Shown here one piece after another: positions 27,155 through 35,974 of a stretch of 64,000 nucleotides of DNA (position 1 is the first letter of the stretch; the number at the start of each line of letters is the position of its first letter). A program made the translations under genes and the position numbers. Source of the stretch: Gemmatimonadota bacterium (GTDB lineage: Bacteria > Latescibacterota > UBA2968 > GCA-2709665); the NCBI GenBank assembly GCA_028874335.1, contig JAPPJY010000047.1, positions 1 through 64,000 of the forward strand. Direction: 5' to 3'. Below the pieces are notes generated by a model. The model did not search any database and had not been told where the DNA came from. It saw only the letters and a program-made list of their open reading frames with translations.

Positions 27155-27616
27155 TCATGCCAGGAACCGTTTGTCATCCACCGTCGTCAGATGAACCTCT
27201 CGGGTGACAGCTGCCCTGATTGCGGCAATGTCGCATAGAAGCCATGCTTTGCCTTCGTCGATGGCGATACAAAATGGTGTCAACGGTCTGGGGTTGCAGG
27301 CGTTCAAGACCGAGAAGAGGCGCTGACGAAACCTCCTCAGACACCTGTCGTCCAGGTCGCAAACCAGAATCACTGCTGCAGATTGGTCTGTTCGACCTCC
27401 CGCATACGTCCTCCCATAAGCCCTGAGTAACCTGGGAAGTTGATTGAGCAGGAGGCGGTTTGTCACAGCGGTTCCACTCTTCAGGTTTCTTGGTATGTGG
27501 CCAATTCCTCTGAATCCGATTACCCTGAATGTATGTGGATCACCCACAATCTTTGGCACCAAGACATCAAGCGCTCTTTTGCCGGACGCGTCCTCGACGA
27601 GTATCTCGAAATGCAT
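27155..27616 (-). CDS. DUF4276-like TOPRIM-fold protein, partner of the AAA ATPase
   Basis: A 153-residue protein. HFEILVEDASGK at the start, VCDLDDR near residue 85 and IDEGKAWLLCD near 120 match the acidic TOPRIM-like positions of DUF4276 proteins, a group of presumed nucleases found next to AAA ATPases. It is shorter than usual and ends soon after the last motif with VHLTTVDDKRFLA, so the C-terminus may be truncated. It starts 4 bases after the ATPase stop with GAGG upstream. The 3' end is repeated as a remnant near 29.45-29.51 kb. Confidence 0.6.
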   Translation of the reverse strand: MHFEILVEDASGKRALDVLVPKIVGDPHTFRVIGFRGIGHIPRNLKSGTAVTNRLLLNQLPRLLRAYGRTYAGGRTDQSAAVILVCDLDDRCLRRFRQRLFSVLNACNPRPLTPFCIAIDEGKAWLLCDIAAIRAAVTREVHLTTVDDKRFLA

Positions 27617-27620
27617 CCGC

Positions 27621-28916
27621 TCACCTCGCGTCCAGATAGTCACTGAACCAGAGGCCGCCCAGTGGCAGGCCCTCTTCGACCATATTGTTCACAATCGGAT
27701 CGTCGCTCGCCCTGCGAATCGTTGAGAAACCGTCCGTTCCTTTCTCAAGGATCCAAACTTCACCTGGGTCCAGAGCATCGACGAAGTAGGGCTGGTGCGT
27801 GGTCATAAAGACCTGCGAACCGGTTCCCGATCCACTGGCGTGCTGACGGAACTCGTGGGCAAGCGTCTCCAGCAGTTTGTGATACAGGCCGTTTTCAGGC
27901 TCTTCTATACATATAAACGGAGGCGGGCTGGGATCTTCAAGAAGCAACAGATAGGCAAAGACCTTGAGTGTTCCATCGGACATCTGCTGGGCGTAAAACG
28001 GATCCTGAAAGCCCTTGTCGTTGAATCGGTGCAGTAACCGCCCGTCATTTGACCTTTCGGTTTGGATCCGGTCAATACCCGGGATCTTGTTTGCGATCCT
28101 TTCGAGGATTGTTTCGAATCGCCTGGGATGTTCGCGCTCCATGAATTGAACGACGTTTCCCAGGTTTTCTCCATGGACGTTCAGGCGGCTCTGGGGTCCA
28201 GCCAGGGGAAGGCTTCGGGCGGCATCCGGCGTGAAATAACTGAGATACCATCCCTCGATGAAGCGGCGAAACGCGGATATTCGAGGGTGCTGTTTTAGGG
28301 CTCCGAGAGTTGCGACGCCGAGCTTGCGATGGTCTTCCAGTTCGACGAACTGCGCGTCTTTGAACTCTACTGATTCCTTCTCCTCCAAAATCGAGTTTGC
28401 TAACGACATAGCAAACTCCGAAAGAACGAATCCTCCCTTTGTTTTATCGACCTGACTACCCGCCTGGTCTCCCTTCCAGACCACACCTTTGCCTCGACTG
28501 AGCAACAAGAACGAGAGCGGTGGGCTGTTTCCCGTATCTTCCTCCAGGATTTCACGCAACACATAAGGGCGTGCGTCCTCGTCCGACCCAATCGCAATCT
28601 CGTAGGTAATCGGCCGGGTGTCTGCGTGCTCTCTGTAATAGATCTCGAACTCAATGGGACCGGCTTCTCCCTGCGCTCGCAATTTCTCAATGCCGCCCCG
28701 GCCGCGTAAATCGCAAGCTTCCTCCACCCCGTTTTTCAGAGCATCGGCAAGGAATCCGAACGCATCGAATAGTGCGCTCTTTCCTACACCGTTCTTGCCG
28801 ATTACGGCCGTCAAAGGGTCGAGTGGCTTAGTCTGCCTCTGATTCCAGAGACGGCCCAGCGTCACATCCTTGAGCACCTTGAAGTTCCTTACCCTGAAAC
28901 CTTCCATCCTGGGCAT
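27621..28916 (-). CDS. AAA-family ATPase (OLD/RecF-like), defence-type
   Basis: A 431-residue AAA_21-type ATPase. Walker A is GKNGVGKS at residues 40-47; SDGTLKVFAYLLLL is the signature helix; FICIEEPENGLYHKL is Walker B; and FMTTHQPYFVDALDP is the switch region. ATPases of this form work with a TOPRIM or HNH effector in phage defence. The ATG at 28916 has GAGG nine bases upstream and is preferred over the longer frame from 28952. The effector is presumably the DUF4276-like protein encoded 4 bases downstream. No transposase or phage gene is adjacent. Confidence 0.85.
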   Translation of the reverse strand: MPRMEGFRVRNFKVLKDVTLGRLWNQRQTKPLDPLTAVIGKNGVGKSALFDAFGFLADALKNGVEEACDLRGRGGIEKLRAQGEAGPIEFEIYYREHADTRPITYEIAIGSDEDARPYVLREILEEDTGNSPPLSFLLLSRGKGVVWKGDQAGSQVDKTKGGFVLSEFAMSLANSILEEKESVEFKDAQFVELEDHRKLGVATLGALKQHPRISAFRRFIEGWYLSYFTPDAARSLPLAGPQSRLNVHGENLGNVVQFMEREHPRRFETILERIANKIPGIDRIQTERSNDGRLLHRFNDKGFQDPFYAQQMSDGTLKVFAYLLLLEDPSPPPFICIEEPENGLYHKLLETLAHEFRQHASGSGTGSQVFMTTHQPYFVDALDPGEVWILEKGTDGFSTIRRASDDPIVNNMVEEGLPLGGLWFSDYLDAR

Positions 28917-29017
28917 TTTACTGTCCTCGTATAATTTACGCTGCGGCACCATCTGGCTCTGAATTTCGCGTCGCTTCCAGCCGCCTTTGATGAAGTTGTA
29001 TGATCATCCGGGTGGAT

Positions 29018-29139
29018 ACCCTGGTAGCGAAACTCGACGGCGGCGGGCGTGAATTCGCTCGAATCGGGCATGAAACGAAGCGTTACGATATCGCGTCCGG
29101 TTCACGTACGAGCATCCTGGCACACTAAACGTCGCTCAT
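29018..29139 (-). pseudogene. decayed HEPN gene (third copy)
   Basis: The 3' part encodes FTPAAVEFRYQGIHPD, matching the C-terminal region of HEPN copy 1. The 5' part matches copy 1 from its ATG (at 29139) through the first 25 codons or so. About 170 bases between these parts are missing, and codon 5 has become TAG (AAG in the intact copies). It is therefore dead by both deletion and nonsense mutation. Confidence 0.8.
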
Positions 29140-29414
29140 AAAGCACCTTTCCGTCCCGCAGCGCCCGCGCCAGCACGTGGTTGAGCGACTCGCGTCATTG
29201 CGCGGCGCACCGCTTCCTTGTCGGAAAAATTCACACGGGCACCCATCTGTTTTGCGATCCAGACAGGAGGAGAAGGCGTGGCGGACGCTGATTCGGCCTT
29301 CAGGGCTTGTGCCAGCAAGTTGGATACGAGCCTCTCCAGGGACGTGCCCTCTTTCTTTTGGATCCGCTTCAACTCCCGAAGGATCTGGGCGTCAATATCG
29401 AGGGTCGTTCTCAT
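29136..29414 (-). CDS. ribbon-helix-helix antitoxin, chimeric C-terminus
   Basis: A 92-residue frame. Residues 1-38 (MRTTLDIDAQILRELKRIQ onward) are a VapB-like ribbon-helix-helix domain, and VNFSDKEAVRRAM near 72 looks like the usual end of such an antitoxin. The last 17 residues, RVAQPRAGAGAAGRKGAL, are out-of-frame reading of the 3' end of an MNT gene into which this gene has been fused. The ATG has GAGGATC upstream. No intact toxin partner is present, so function is doubtful. Confidence 0.65.
   Translation of the reverse strand: MRTTLDIDAQILRELKRIQKKEGTSLERLVSNLLAQALKAESASATPSPPVWIAKQMGARVNFSDKEAVRRAMTRVAQPRAGAGAAGRKGAL
29140..29190 (-). pseudogene. 3' remnant of an MNT gene
   Basis: About 50 bases match the last codons of the intact nucleotidyltransferase copies (the segment coding for LNHVLARALREGKVLYERR) with a few substitutions. 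The upstream part is replaced by the RHH antitoxin gene, with the junction near 29190. Confidence 0.75.
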
Positions 29415-29452
29415 GAGATGATCCTCCTGATGCTGAAATTTTCTCCTGGTCT

Positions 29453-29505
29453 CGTGCCAAGAACCTCTTGTTATGCACCGTCGTCAGATGAACTTCTCAG
29501 GTGAC
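29453..29505 (-). pseudogene. 3' remnant of the DUF4276-like gene
   Basis: The minus strand encodes VHLTTVHNKRFLA, matching the last residues (VHLTTVDDKRFLA) of the DUF4276-like gene at 27155. The rest of that gene is replaced by the XRE gene, whose stop codon falls inside this remnant. Confidence 0.7.
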
Positions 29506-29855
29506 ACTTGAAATATCTGTGCCAATTTTCGCGCTGTTTTGAGGCTGATTGAACGGACATCCCGCTCCATATTCGAGACATGCTGGCGAGGAACACCGCC
29601 GAGCATCTCTCCCAGCCTCGCCTGCGTCAACCCGTGATTCTCCCGGTAAGTCCTCAGATTGTCTCCAGGCGCCATTCCTGATTTGATACTTCGATACCAA
29701 TCGGTCTCAAATACATCGACGAGATCGTCGTCGCCGTTGTGGTCGGATAACCGTACCCGTTCTCCGTACTCCTCATTCAGCACGGACATCAGCTTGTCGG
29801 GGATTTCCCCTCTGATGAGAATCTCAATACGGGGCGTTTTCACGACTGCCTGCAT
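29484..29855 (-). CDS. XRE-family transcriptional regulator / antitoxin
   Basis: A 123-residue protein with a C-terminal helix-turn-helix: NLRTYRENHGLTQARLGEML, then RQHVSNMERDVRSISLKTA and LAQIFQVSPEKF. The N-terminal 60 residues (MQAVVKTPRIEILIRGEIPD and on) form a small alpha/beta region seen in HigA- or MqsA-like antitoxins and in type I RM controllers. The ATG at 29855 is the likely start. No toxin lies directly beside it. It could regulate the large gene upstream at 30428-35728, but nothing in the sequence proves that. Confidence 0.75.
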   Translation of the reverse strand: MQAVVKTPRIEILIRGEIPDKLMSVLNEEYGERVRLSDHNGDDDLVDVFETDWYRSIKSGMAPGDNLRTYRENHGLTQARLGEMLGGVPRQHVSNMERDVRSISLKTARKLAQIFQVSPEKFI

Positions 29856-29900
29856 AATAGACCTCGATAGTGTTTTCTCAGACGAATGACCAAGAGACAA

Positions 29901-30427
29901 CCCGACCGCGCGAAGGGTGTTTTATTCCGACATCGACAGATACACACGCAATGTACGTGCCAACGTCTAAAATCAACGAAGGAGCCAAATGGAACGCCGC
30001 AAATCTATATGAGCCCTTTCGATCAAACAGACTTACCCATGAATTCTGTTGCACGGTGGTGAAATAGGATCGTCAGTACCTTAAGAAAGCGGCCAACCGT
30101 CGGTCTGTCTCGCCTCGAGATGAGAGGACGACCACTTGAATCGCTAGGTGTGAAGGCTTTCGAATGTGAGACGGTGAGCGCAGTGGTGTTTTGTTTTGCC
30201 GGAAATTGATGGATGTTTGCATGTGTCGTGGCCGTGGGCCTCAAGAACGCGTTAAGTGGGGTTTAGGCACAGGGAAAAGTGGAAAATCCTCGCTTCTAGA
30301 ACAGACGACTTCGATGTCGGCAATAACGTACTGCTCGTATCAACGTGCTGCAGGCGTACGACGTATCCACGGCTTGACGCCCGCAGAAATAATCGCAGCA
30401 ACAGAGACTATCCTTGTCGCCTAACCA
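29901..30427. other. intergenic region without recognised gene
   Basis: About 527 bases between the XRE gene and the end of the giant gene. Short open frames exist on both strands (for example plus strand 30191-30424) but none resembles a known protein or has a good ribosome site. No clear hairpin terminator for the giant gene was found here. Confidence 0.5.
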
Positions 30428-33400
30428 TTACGTCGACTTATTGTTGTGCGCATCGTACGTCTCGTCTTGACATAGCGTGTCTTTGGCGACAATGCGTGCG
30501 ATAACTTCCTCTCGAAGTGTTCGATCTGCCCCTTTCCAAATGCCCGAAGGTTCGTAAAGATACAGTGGTTCAGCGATATGTACAGGCAGGTCTGCCATCT
30601 CCACAATCGGTAGCATGTACGCCCAGTCATTGGCGAGATCAATGTAGTCTCCATCGAGCCGAAGTGCATCGTCAGGAATCGCATCGAAGAGCCGTTTCTT
30701 AAACGAACGAAGGTGCTGCCAGACGTTTCCTCCGCGGTGTCGCCGCGGCTGATCAAAACTTACCGGATAATTGGCGTCCTTGTCGGTCCGCAGCATTGTG
30801 CCAACTGTCACGTCGGCTCCCCGTTCGTACTCTGCTGCAAGTCGTTCCAGAACGCGATCGCCGATCAGGGCATCGTCAGCATCCAGCGTAATGATGACCG
30901 ATTCGGGATCGGTACATAACTCCCGAATTGCAGTTACCATGTTGACGAGCAATCCACTGCGAAGGCGGTTACGAATGACCGTACAACGTTGTAAAAGCGG
31001 CCGACAGACGACCTCAAAGTGTTCGGCGAACATGGGGTCCGATGCGTCGTCAAAAACAACGGCGCCCCATTGTGCTCCCTTCTGCCTTGCCATCGACTCG
31101 ATGCAACGACGAAACCGCCCCGACTGCACGTTGCGACCCGATACCACAAAAACGAACGGTTCCAACCGAGGCGGTCCCATCCAGTTGGCCTTCTCGCCGA
31201 CCCAATTCACATTTCCAAATTGATCGCACGGAACCACGCCATGTTCGATGCGGTCGAGTATTGCGAACCACTCTGTAATGTTACGCTTGCGAACATTGGG
31301 CGGGTGCACGAAGAAGGTTCGGCGATCACCTCCGCGATATGAACGACCCCGTCCCTGCGCGATCTGCCGATCCAAGGCTCGGTACCAGTGATATTTCAGA
31401 CGTTCTCCAATGAGCACGTTCGGTAGTGGCCGCGCGTCGAAAAGACGCTTGAGATCAATCAGTCCTGCGCGCACCTCCACACGCCACGGCCCTGTCTCCC
31501 CCGCTTCGGTATAGGGCCGATCATGATCCATCGCTATGTTGAAAGATGCCGTGACCGCTTCAGGATCGCACTGCAACACTGCAAGCATCTCGGTGAGATA
31601 ATCGTGACTACGATCCAGTCGGCCGATCATGACGTCGGCATCCAGTTGGAGGACGTACCTTGTGGCACATGCTTCAAACCCGTTCAGTGTCGAGGCGATC
31701 TGAGCGCCACTATGGGCATGGGCCATACGACAGGGAATTCCGAACCACCTCTGGTGTAACAATGCGGTGTCGTCGCCGTCATTCGATCCGTCAACGATCC
31801 GGTCGATCCATCCTGCTCTCTCTAAACGACGTGCCGCATTGGACAAGCCACCCAAGTTCCCAATCGTGTGTTGCCTAAGAAATTCATCTTCTCGGGAATC
31901 GATTACCAGAATTCGCTCGGCAAAAGCCCTAGAGGTCTCCAGCTGTGAAACAAGGTGGCGAACTTGCACATCCAAGGTAGAAGCTTCCATGGCGCAGGCC
32001 TTGATCATAAGAGTGACCTCGCCGGGCAGTGGCTCTATCGGGTTAAGTTCAAACACTAACTGTTCCGACGCGGGTTCGAATCGCTCCAGATCGACTGTAG
32101 GCACCTCCACACGGCTACGTATCGCCAGACCTGCCAGAGCAAATTCGCGTCGCAGCATCCGTTCGGGTCGATGAACATCTGGACGCATCCTGCCCGTTTC
32201 GCGCACCCTCTTGTGCCAAATGAAGACGCTTTCGTAACTGGCATCAGGGGGTAGTTTGCGCTCAGCCTCAGGTGTCGAACCACCGAACGTGAAATTCGGG
32301 TCACAAACGGCCACCAATACCCGGCCACTCTCGCTGACTAGATTACGCAGATCGCTGAGAATCGTTCTAAATTCATCGTTGCATTCAATGGTGCAAAGTA
32401 CACGACGGCAAATAACAAGATCAAATGGCCCAGCCGCCAACGCGTCACTTAGATCGTCCGTAAATTGAAGGCTTTCGCTTTCCCGACAGAGTGACTCCCA
32501 GCGCGCCCTGTATGCTACTTCAGGATCGTAGCCAAATACATCCATACCCCTGTCCGAAATCTCTCGGGCAAGCCAACCCTTGCCACAACCGTAGTCAAGA
32601 ACGCGCTCGTCCTTCCCAACGAAGTTCAGCACAACATCCTTCGGCGTTTTGTGCTGACTTGTTACCATTTGAATTGCTTCGTAGAAACGCTCAAAACCAT
32701 CGAGTTCAGGTATTCGCTCGTTCGTCAGCGCCTCGCGCATGATATTCTTTAAGTTCGAACGGCTAGCCCAGCGATACGATAGCCAGGCGCGTTGGCACAT
32801 CGTATGGAATTCATCTTCATCGAAAGGGTGGATGTCCGAACCGTAGTCTATCAACCGAACCCGGCCATTTACCACACGCAAGTTATCTGGATCAATGTTT
32901 CGACAAACGATGCCATGCTGGCGACATTCCGCGATCAGATCGACCATGGCGGGCCCGCGACCGCCTCTGTAGGGTTCGCTGACTTCATAAGTGTACGTCA
33001 GCACCTTTTGATGTCCCGTCTCAAGGAAATCTTGAAGCGGATAGAGACAGCGTGCGTCCTTCCAAGCGCCGACAAGCGAGCGCAGGAACGCAGGAGCCGA
33101 GAGATTGTGAGAACGCTTCCACCAGTAATCGAAAACTTTGAATACCCTAGTGCCGTCGGTGAGGGCTACTCCCTCAATCCCGCATCCTAATACCTTAAGC
33201 ACACTGGTGGGAACCGCCAGTCGCTTGGTAATGGACTTGGCGTTGGCGATCCTTTCGCCCTCAAGGCTGTGTACCAGAGCCGAGAAATCCGAAAGCCGCC
33301 TTCTATGGCTCTGAATTTCGATCGGCAGATGATCAAGAAACTTGCCGATACGGCGGGCATCCAGTTCCTCGGCTTCGCGTTTAATGCGGTTCAGAGTCTC

Positions 33401-35728
33401 TATTTTGTAGAAATCGGCCAAGCGTTCGGAAAAAGCCCGAAGTTGACTTGCCGCACTGCGATGCTTATCTCCTTGCCACCATTTTTCTGGATCGTCCATT
33501 TGTCGTCGTAAGACGCGTGTCAAGCCGCGGATCCGGTAGAAAGAAAGGCGAAATGCGGACAGCCTTTCTTCGAGGTACTTATGTACACGCTGACCGAAAC
33601 ACTCAACCATTTCCTCGGACAAACGAATACCCCGGTCATCCGTGGTGATCTTGAATACCCCAGGAATGTCCTCAAGAGCTGAAAACATCGCGTAGCCACG
33701 CATGTCGTCGACGATGTCGTCAACATCCAAATCCGCGACAACATGTGATCTGTCGTGAAATAGGCCAAGCGGCAAGGTGACGATCTGACGGCTGAAGTAG
33801 CGTTTCTGCAGCAACGCCCACATCATGTCACCACGGCGGCTTGACCGTCCGTCGATGATCGGTGATGGGTTGGGGGCCAGTTTCAGAGATTCGACATCAA
33901 GCACGAAGGTATTACCGCCGCGTTGGAGCCCATCACCGATCGAATTGAGAGGATTGAGACTGGCCTCCAATGCGAGAGGCCGGAAGATCTGCTCGCCGGC
34001 AAGTATCCGTTCCGCGAAATTAGCAACGCGAACGAACGCCGAAGCAACACTCTCCCCAGGAAACGCGGGTGTGATCCAGAACGGGACTTCCAATCGATCG
34101 GTCTCTTTGCGTGAAAGATCGTAATAGTAGTCGCGTCGGCCGGACCGGCTCTTGGCGTTCTCCATCCCGCGGTCCGGAAGGGAGTCCGTAGGTTTCTGGG
34201 ACCCCAACCACAACAACGACGCGATCAAGTCTACGAGCTGGACGCGTACGGTTGCGAAAGACGGCAACGGCGCCGCTCCAGTGTAAGACCCGATGGCAAT
34301 ATCAACGATCCCACCTGCACGGAGTCGGCGAAGCTCTTGGAGTATCGGAGCGATCTTATTTGCGCGCCGCTGTAGGCTTCCATCTTTTTCGATAACCAGC
34401 GGGTCGAGTCTCATGTCGTCATCAACGATCCAAACCACCGCACCTGGCTTTCTCTTGGCGAATGCGTACAGATACGTCTGTAATACCGTCCGCGCATGGG
34501 AGATTGACAACCTAGACTCCTTACTCACACCAGCGTCCAAAACCCGTCCGCTCGTTGCATCTTGCAAATGGCGCGAACGGTCCACAAAATGGATACGCAA
34601 TCCGTTGCTGCGCTCGCGCTCGATGAGTGAACGCAGTTCATCGCTGGGCGTGCCATCGTCACCGTTCTCCAAGACCAAGACGTCGTAGCCCGATAAGTCA
34701 GGCGCGTCTGCCAGCCCTCGGAGGTCGGCGAGCAGATTGGCCAACTCTTCGAGCCTTGCAATGTCGGCAATCAGCCCGACGATCAAGTGGGGCGGTGCCT
34801 GACGCGGTGCCAGTGTTCGAGAAATCGATGACAGTCGATCGCCACCGATACAATCTTCAGCTGAGGGTGCTGGCAGCGATTCCTTCCACCCGAACAGGTA
34901 TTCTGTGCGGTCGCAAAACGCTACCCTCTCGGCATCAGACATCCGCCCTTTGTACTTGCGGAAGAATCGATCCAGCCCCGTGACCTTATGGTGCGACCCT
35001 GGCGTTGATAATCTCGGCCGCGACTCGCACGCAAAGTGATGAACAGTCGGTTCGCTAGTGGTACCGTACCGAATTCCGGGCAACTCGGCGATACGGATGC
35101 ACAGGTCGCGGTCCGTACAGCTCGGCAGCGACTCGTCGAACAGACCTGCTTCAAGCAGCACACTCAGCCGACAAACAAGATTGCTTCCTTGGATACCTGG
35201 ATTACCGACCAAAAAGTCCGCCACATCGAGTGATGTCGGCGGAGTCGTCAGAAGGGCCTTGGCTTGCTCTTCGACGCGATGAAACGGAGCCGCGACCATG
35301 TCAAGGCTTCGTGCCTCCGCGGCTGCCAGACATGTGCGCAAATGGTGGGGATTCCACTGATCATCGTCGTCCAAGATTGCAACATACTGTCGTTCTGGGT
35401 CAACGCATGTCCGCAGCAGGTGATCCAAACCTGAGTTCCACGCTCCTGCGGCTCCATTCGTACGCCGATTGAGCAGAAAGTCCACATCTATTCGGGCGGG
35501 TTGCCATTCCCGCGCCAGCAGTTCGGTTCGTTCGGCGGCGGCCGTTTCGCCCGAGTCATCGACGATAATCACCCGCTCCGGGGGACGGGACTGGTCTTGG
35601 ATCGATGGAAGAGCCCTGTCCTTAAGCAAATTCGCCCGATGGGACGTAGCGAGGAGAACAGCCACAGAATACTTCTGCATGGAGTAAAAAAGACCATCAG
35701 AAATCGATGGAAGATCTGAATCAGACAT
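30428..35728 (-). CDS. giant glycosyltransferase / kinase-like / methyltransferase fusion protein
   Basis: A 1766-residue protein with six recognisable parts. (1) 20-235: GT-A family 2 glycosyltransferase, VIIVDDSG at 53 and ILDDDDQW at 118. (2) 313-680: second GT-like domain with VLVLENGDDG and VVWIVDDDMRLDP at 431. (3) 843-985: kinase-like fold with GCGIEGVAL, K864 in RVFKVF, VCRNIDPDNL at 941 and LIDYGSD at 959; the usual catalytic HRD aspartate is asparagine. (4) 1030-1205: SAM methyltransferase, VLDYGCGKGW at 1043 and GYDPE at 1066. (5) 1236-1485: third GT-like domain, LQLDADVMIG at 1360. (6) 1523-1750: GT2 with VVFDDASD and TLDADDALIG. There are no membrane segments. It should sequentially glycosylate and methylate one product, unknown. 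It lies in a defence island next to an OLD-like ATPase. ATG at 35680 is an alternative start. Confidence 0.85.
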   Translation of the reverse strand: MSDSDLPSISDGLFYSMQKYSVAVLLATSHRANLLKDRALPSIQDQSRPPERVIIVDDSGETAAAERTELLAREWQPARIDVDFLLNRRTNGAAGAWNSGLDHLLRTCVDPERQYVAILDDDDQWNPHHLRTCLAAAEARSLDMVAAPFHRVEEQAKALLTTPPTSLDVADFLVGNPGIQGSNLVCRLSVLLEAGLFDESLPSCTDRDLCIRIAELPGIRYGTTSEPTVHHFACESRPRLSTPGSHHKVTGLDRFFRKYKGRMSDAERVAFCDRTEYLFGWKESLPAPSAEDCIGGDRLSSISRTLAPRQAPPHLIVGLIADIARLEELANLLADLRGLADAPDLSGYDVLVLENGDDGTPSDELRSLIERERSNGLRIHFVDRSRHLQDATSGRVLDAGVSKESRLSISHARTVLQTYLYAFAKRKPGAVVWIVDDDMRLDPLVIEKDGSLQRRANKIAPILQELRRLRAGGIVDIAIGSYTGAAPLPSFATVRVQLVDLIASLLWLGSQKPTDSLPDRGMENAKSRSGRRDYYYDLSRKETDRLEVPFWITPAFPGESVASAFVRVANFAERILAGEQIFRPLALEASLNPLNSIGDGLQRGGNTFVLDVESLKLAPNPSPIIDGRSSRRGDMMWALLQKRYFSRQIVTLPLGLFHDRSHVVADLDVDDIVDDMRGYAMFSALEDIPGVFKITTDDRGIRLSEEMVECFGQRVHKYLEERLSAFRLSFYRIRGLTRVLRRQMDDPEKWWQGDKHRSAASQLRAFSERLADFYKIETLNRIKREAEELDARRIGKFLDHLPIEIQSHRRRLSDFSALVHSLEGERIANAKSITKRLAVPTSVLKVLGCGIEGVALTDGTRVFKVFDYWWKRSHNLSAPAFLRSLVGAWKDARCLYPLQDFLETGHQKVLTYTYEVSEPYRGGRGPAMVDLIAECRQHGIVCRNIDPDNLRVVNGRVRLIDYGSDIHPFDEDEFHTMCQRAWLSYRWASRSNLKNIMREALTNERIPELDGFERFYEAIQMVTSQHKTPKDVVLNFVGKDERVLDYGCGKGWLAREISDRGMDVFGYDPEVAYRARWESLCRESESLQFTDDLSDALAAGPFDLVICRRVLCTIECNDEFRTILSDLRNLVSESGRVLVAVCDPNFTFGGSTPEAERKLPPDASYESVFIWHKRVRETGRMRPDVHRPERMLRREFALAGLAIRSRVEVPTVDLERFEPASEQLVFELNPIEPLPGEVTLMIKACAMEASTLDVQVRHLVSQLETSRAFAERILVIDSREDEFLRQHTIGNLGGLSNAARRLERAGWIDRIVDGSNDGDDTALLHQRWFGIPCRMAHAHSGAQIASTLNGFEACATRYVLQLDADVMIGRLDRSHDYLTEMLAVLQCDPEAVTASFNIAMDHDRPYTEAGETGPWRVEVRAGLIDLKRLFDARPLPNVLIGERLKYHWYRALDRQIAQGRGRSYRGGDRRTFFVHPPNVRKRNITEWFAILDRIEHGVVPCDQFGNVNWVGEKANWMGPPRLEPFVFVVSGRNVQSGRFRRCIESMARQKGAQWGAVVFDDASDPMFAEHFEVVCRPLLQRCTVIRNRLRSGLLVNMVTAIRELCTDPESVIITLDADDALIGDRVLERLAAEYERGADVTVGTMLRTDKDANYPVSFDQPRRHRGGNVWQHLRSFKKRLFDAIPDDALRLDGDYIDLANDWAYMLPIVEMADLPVHIAEPLYLYEPSGIWKGADRTLREEVIARIVAKDTLCQDETYDAHNNKST

Positions 35729-35974
35729 TTCTCTAGACCACAGGCAGCAATGGTTGAGTGACTTGGGTACGTTTCAACGGCGTACTCTCCGCATCCTAGA
35801 AGCCTCGCTTGGCTCTCACGTTGTTCGCGAGAGGAACAATTGCAAGTTCTGAGACGTTGCTACACAAAGGAAATTTAACTCCTCAAACCGAACAACTCCA
35901 TGTAATCGATTTAATTCTCTGACAACAAAGTGATACAGCGTAGACTACAACGGCAATCCTGTGAGCTTTCAAGA

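Noticed and set aside
30191-30424. 77-codon plus-strand frame with a GTGKSGKSS stretch
   Set aside because: The stretch resembles a P-loop only superficially, and there is no fold around it or ribosome site.
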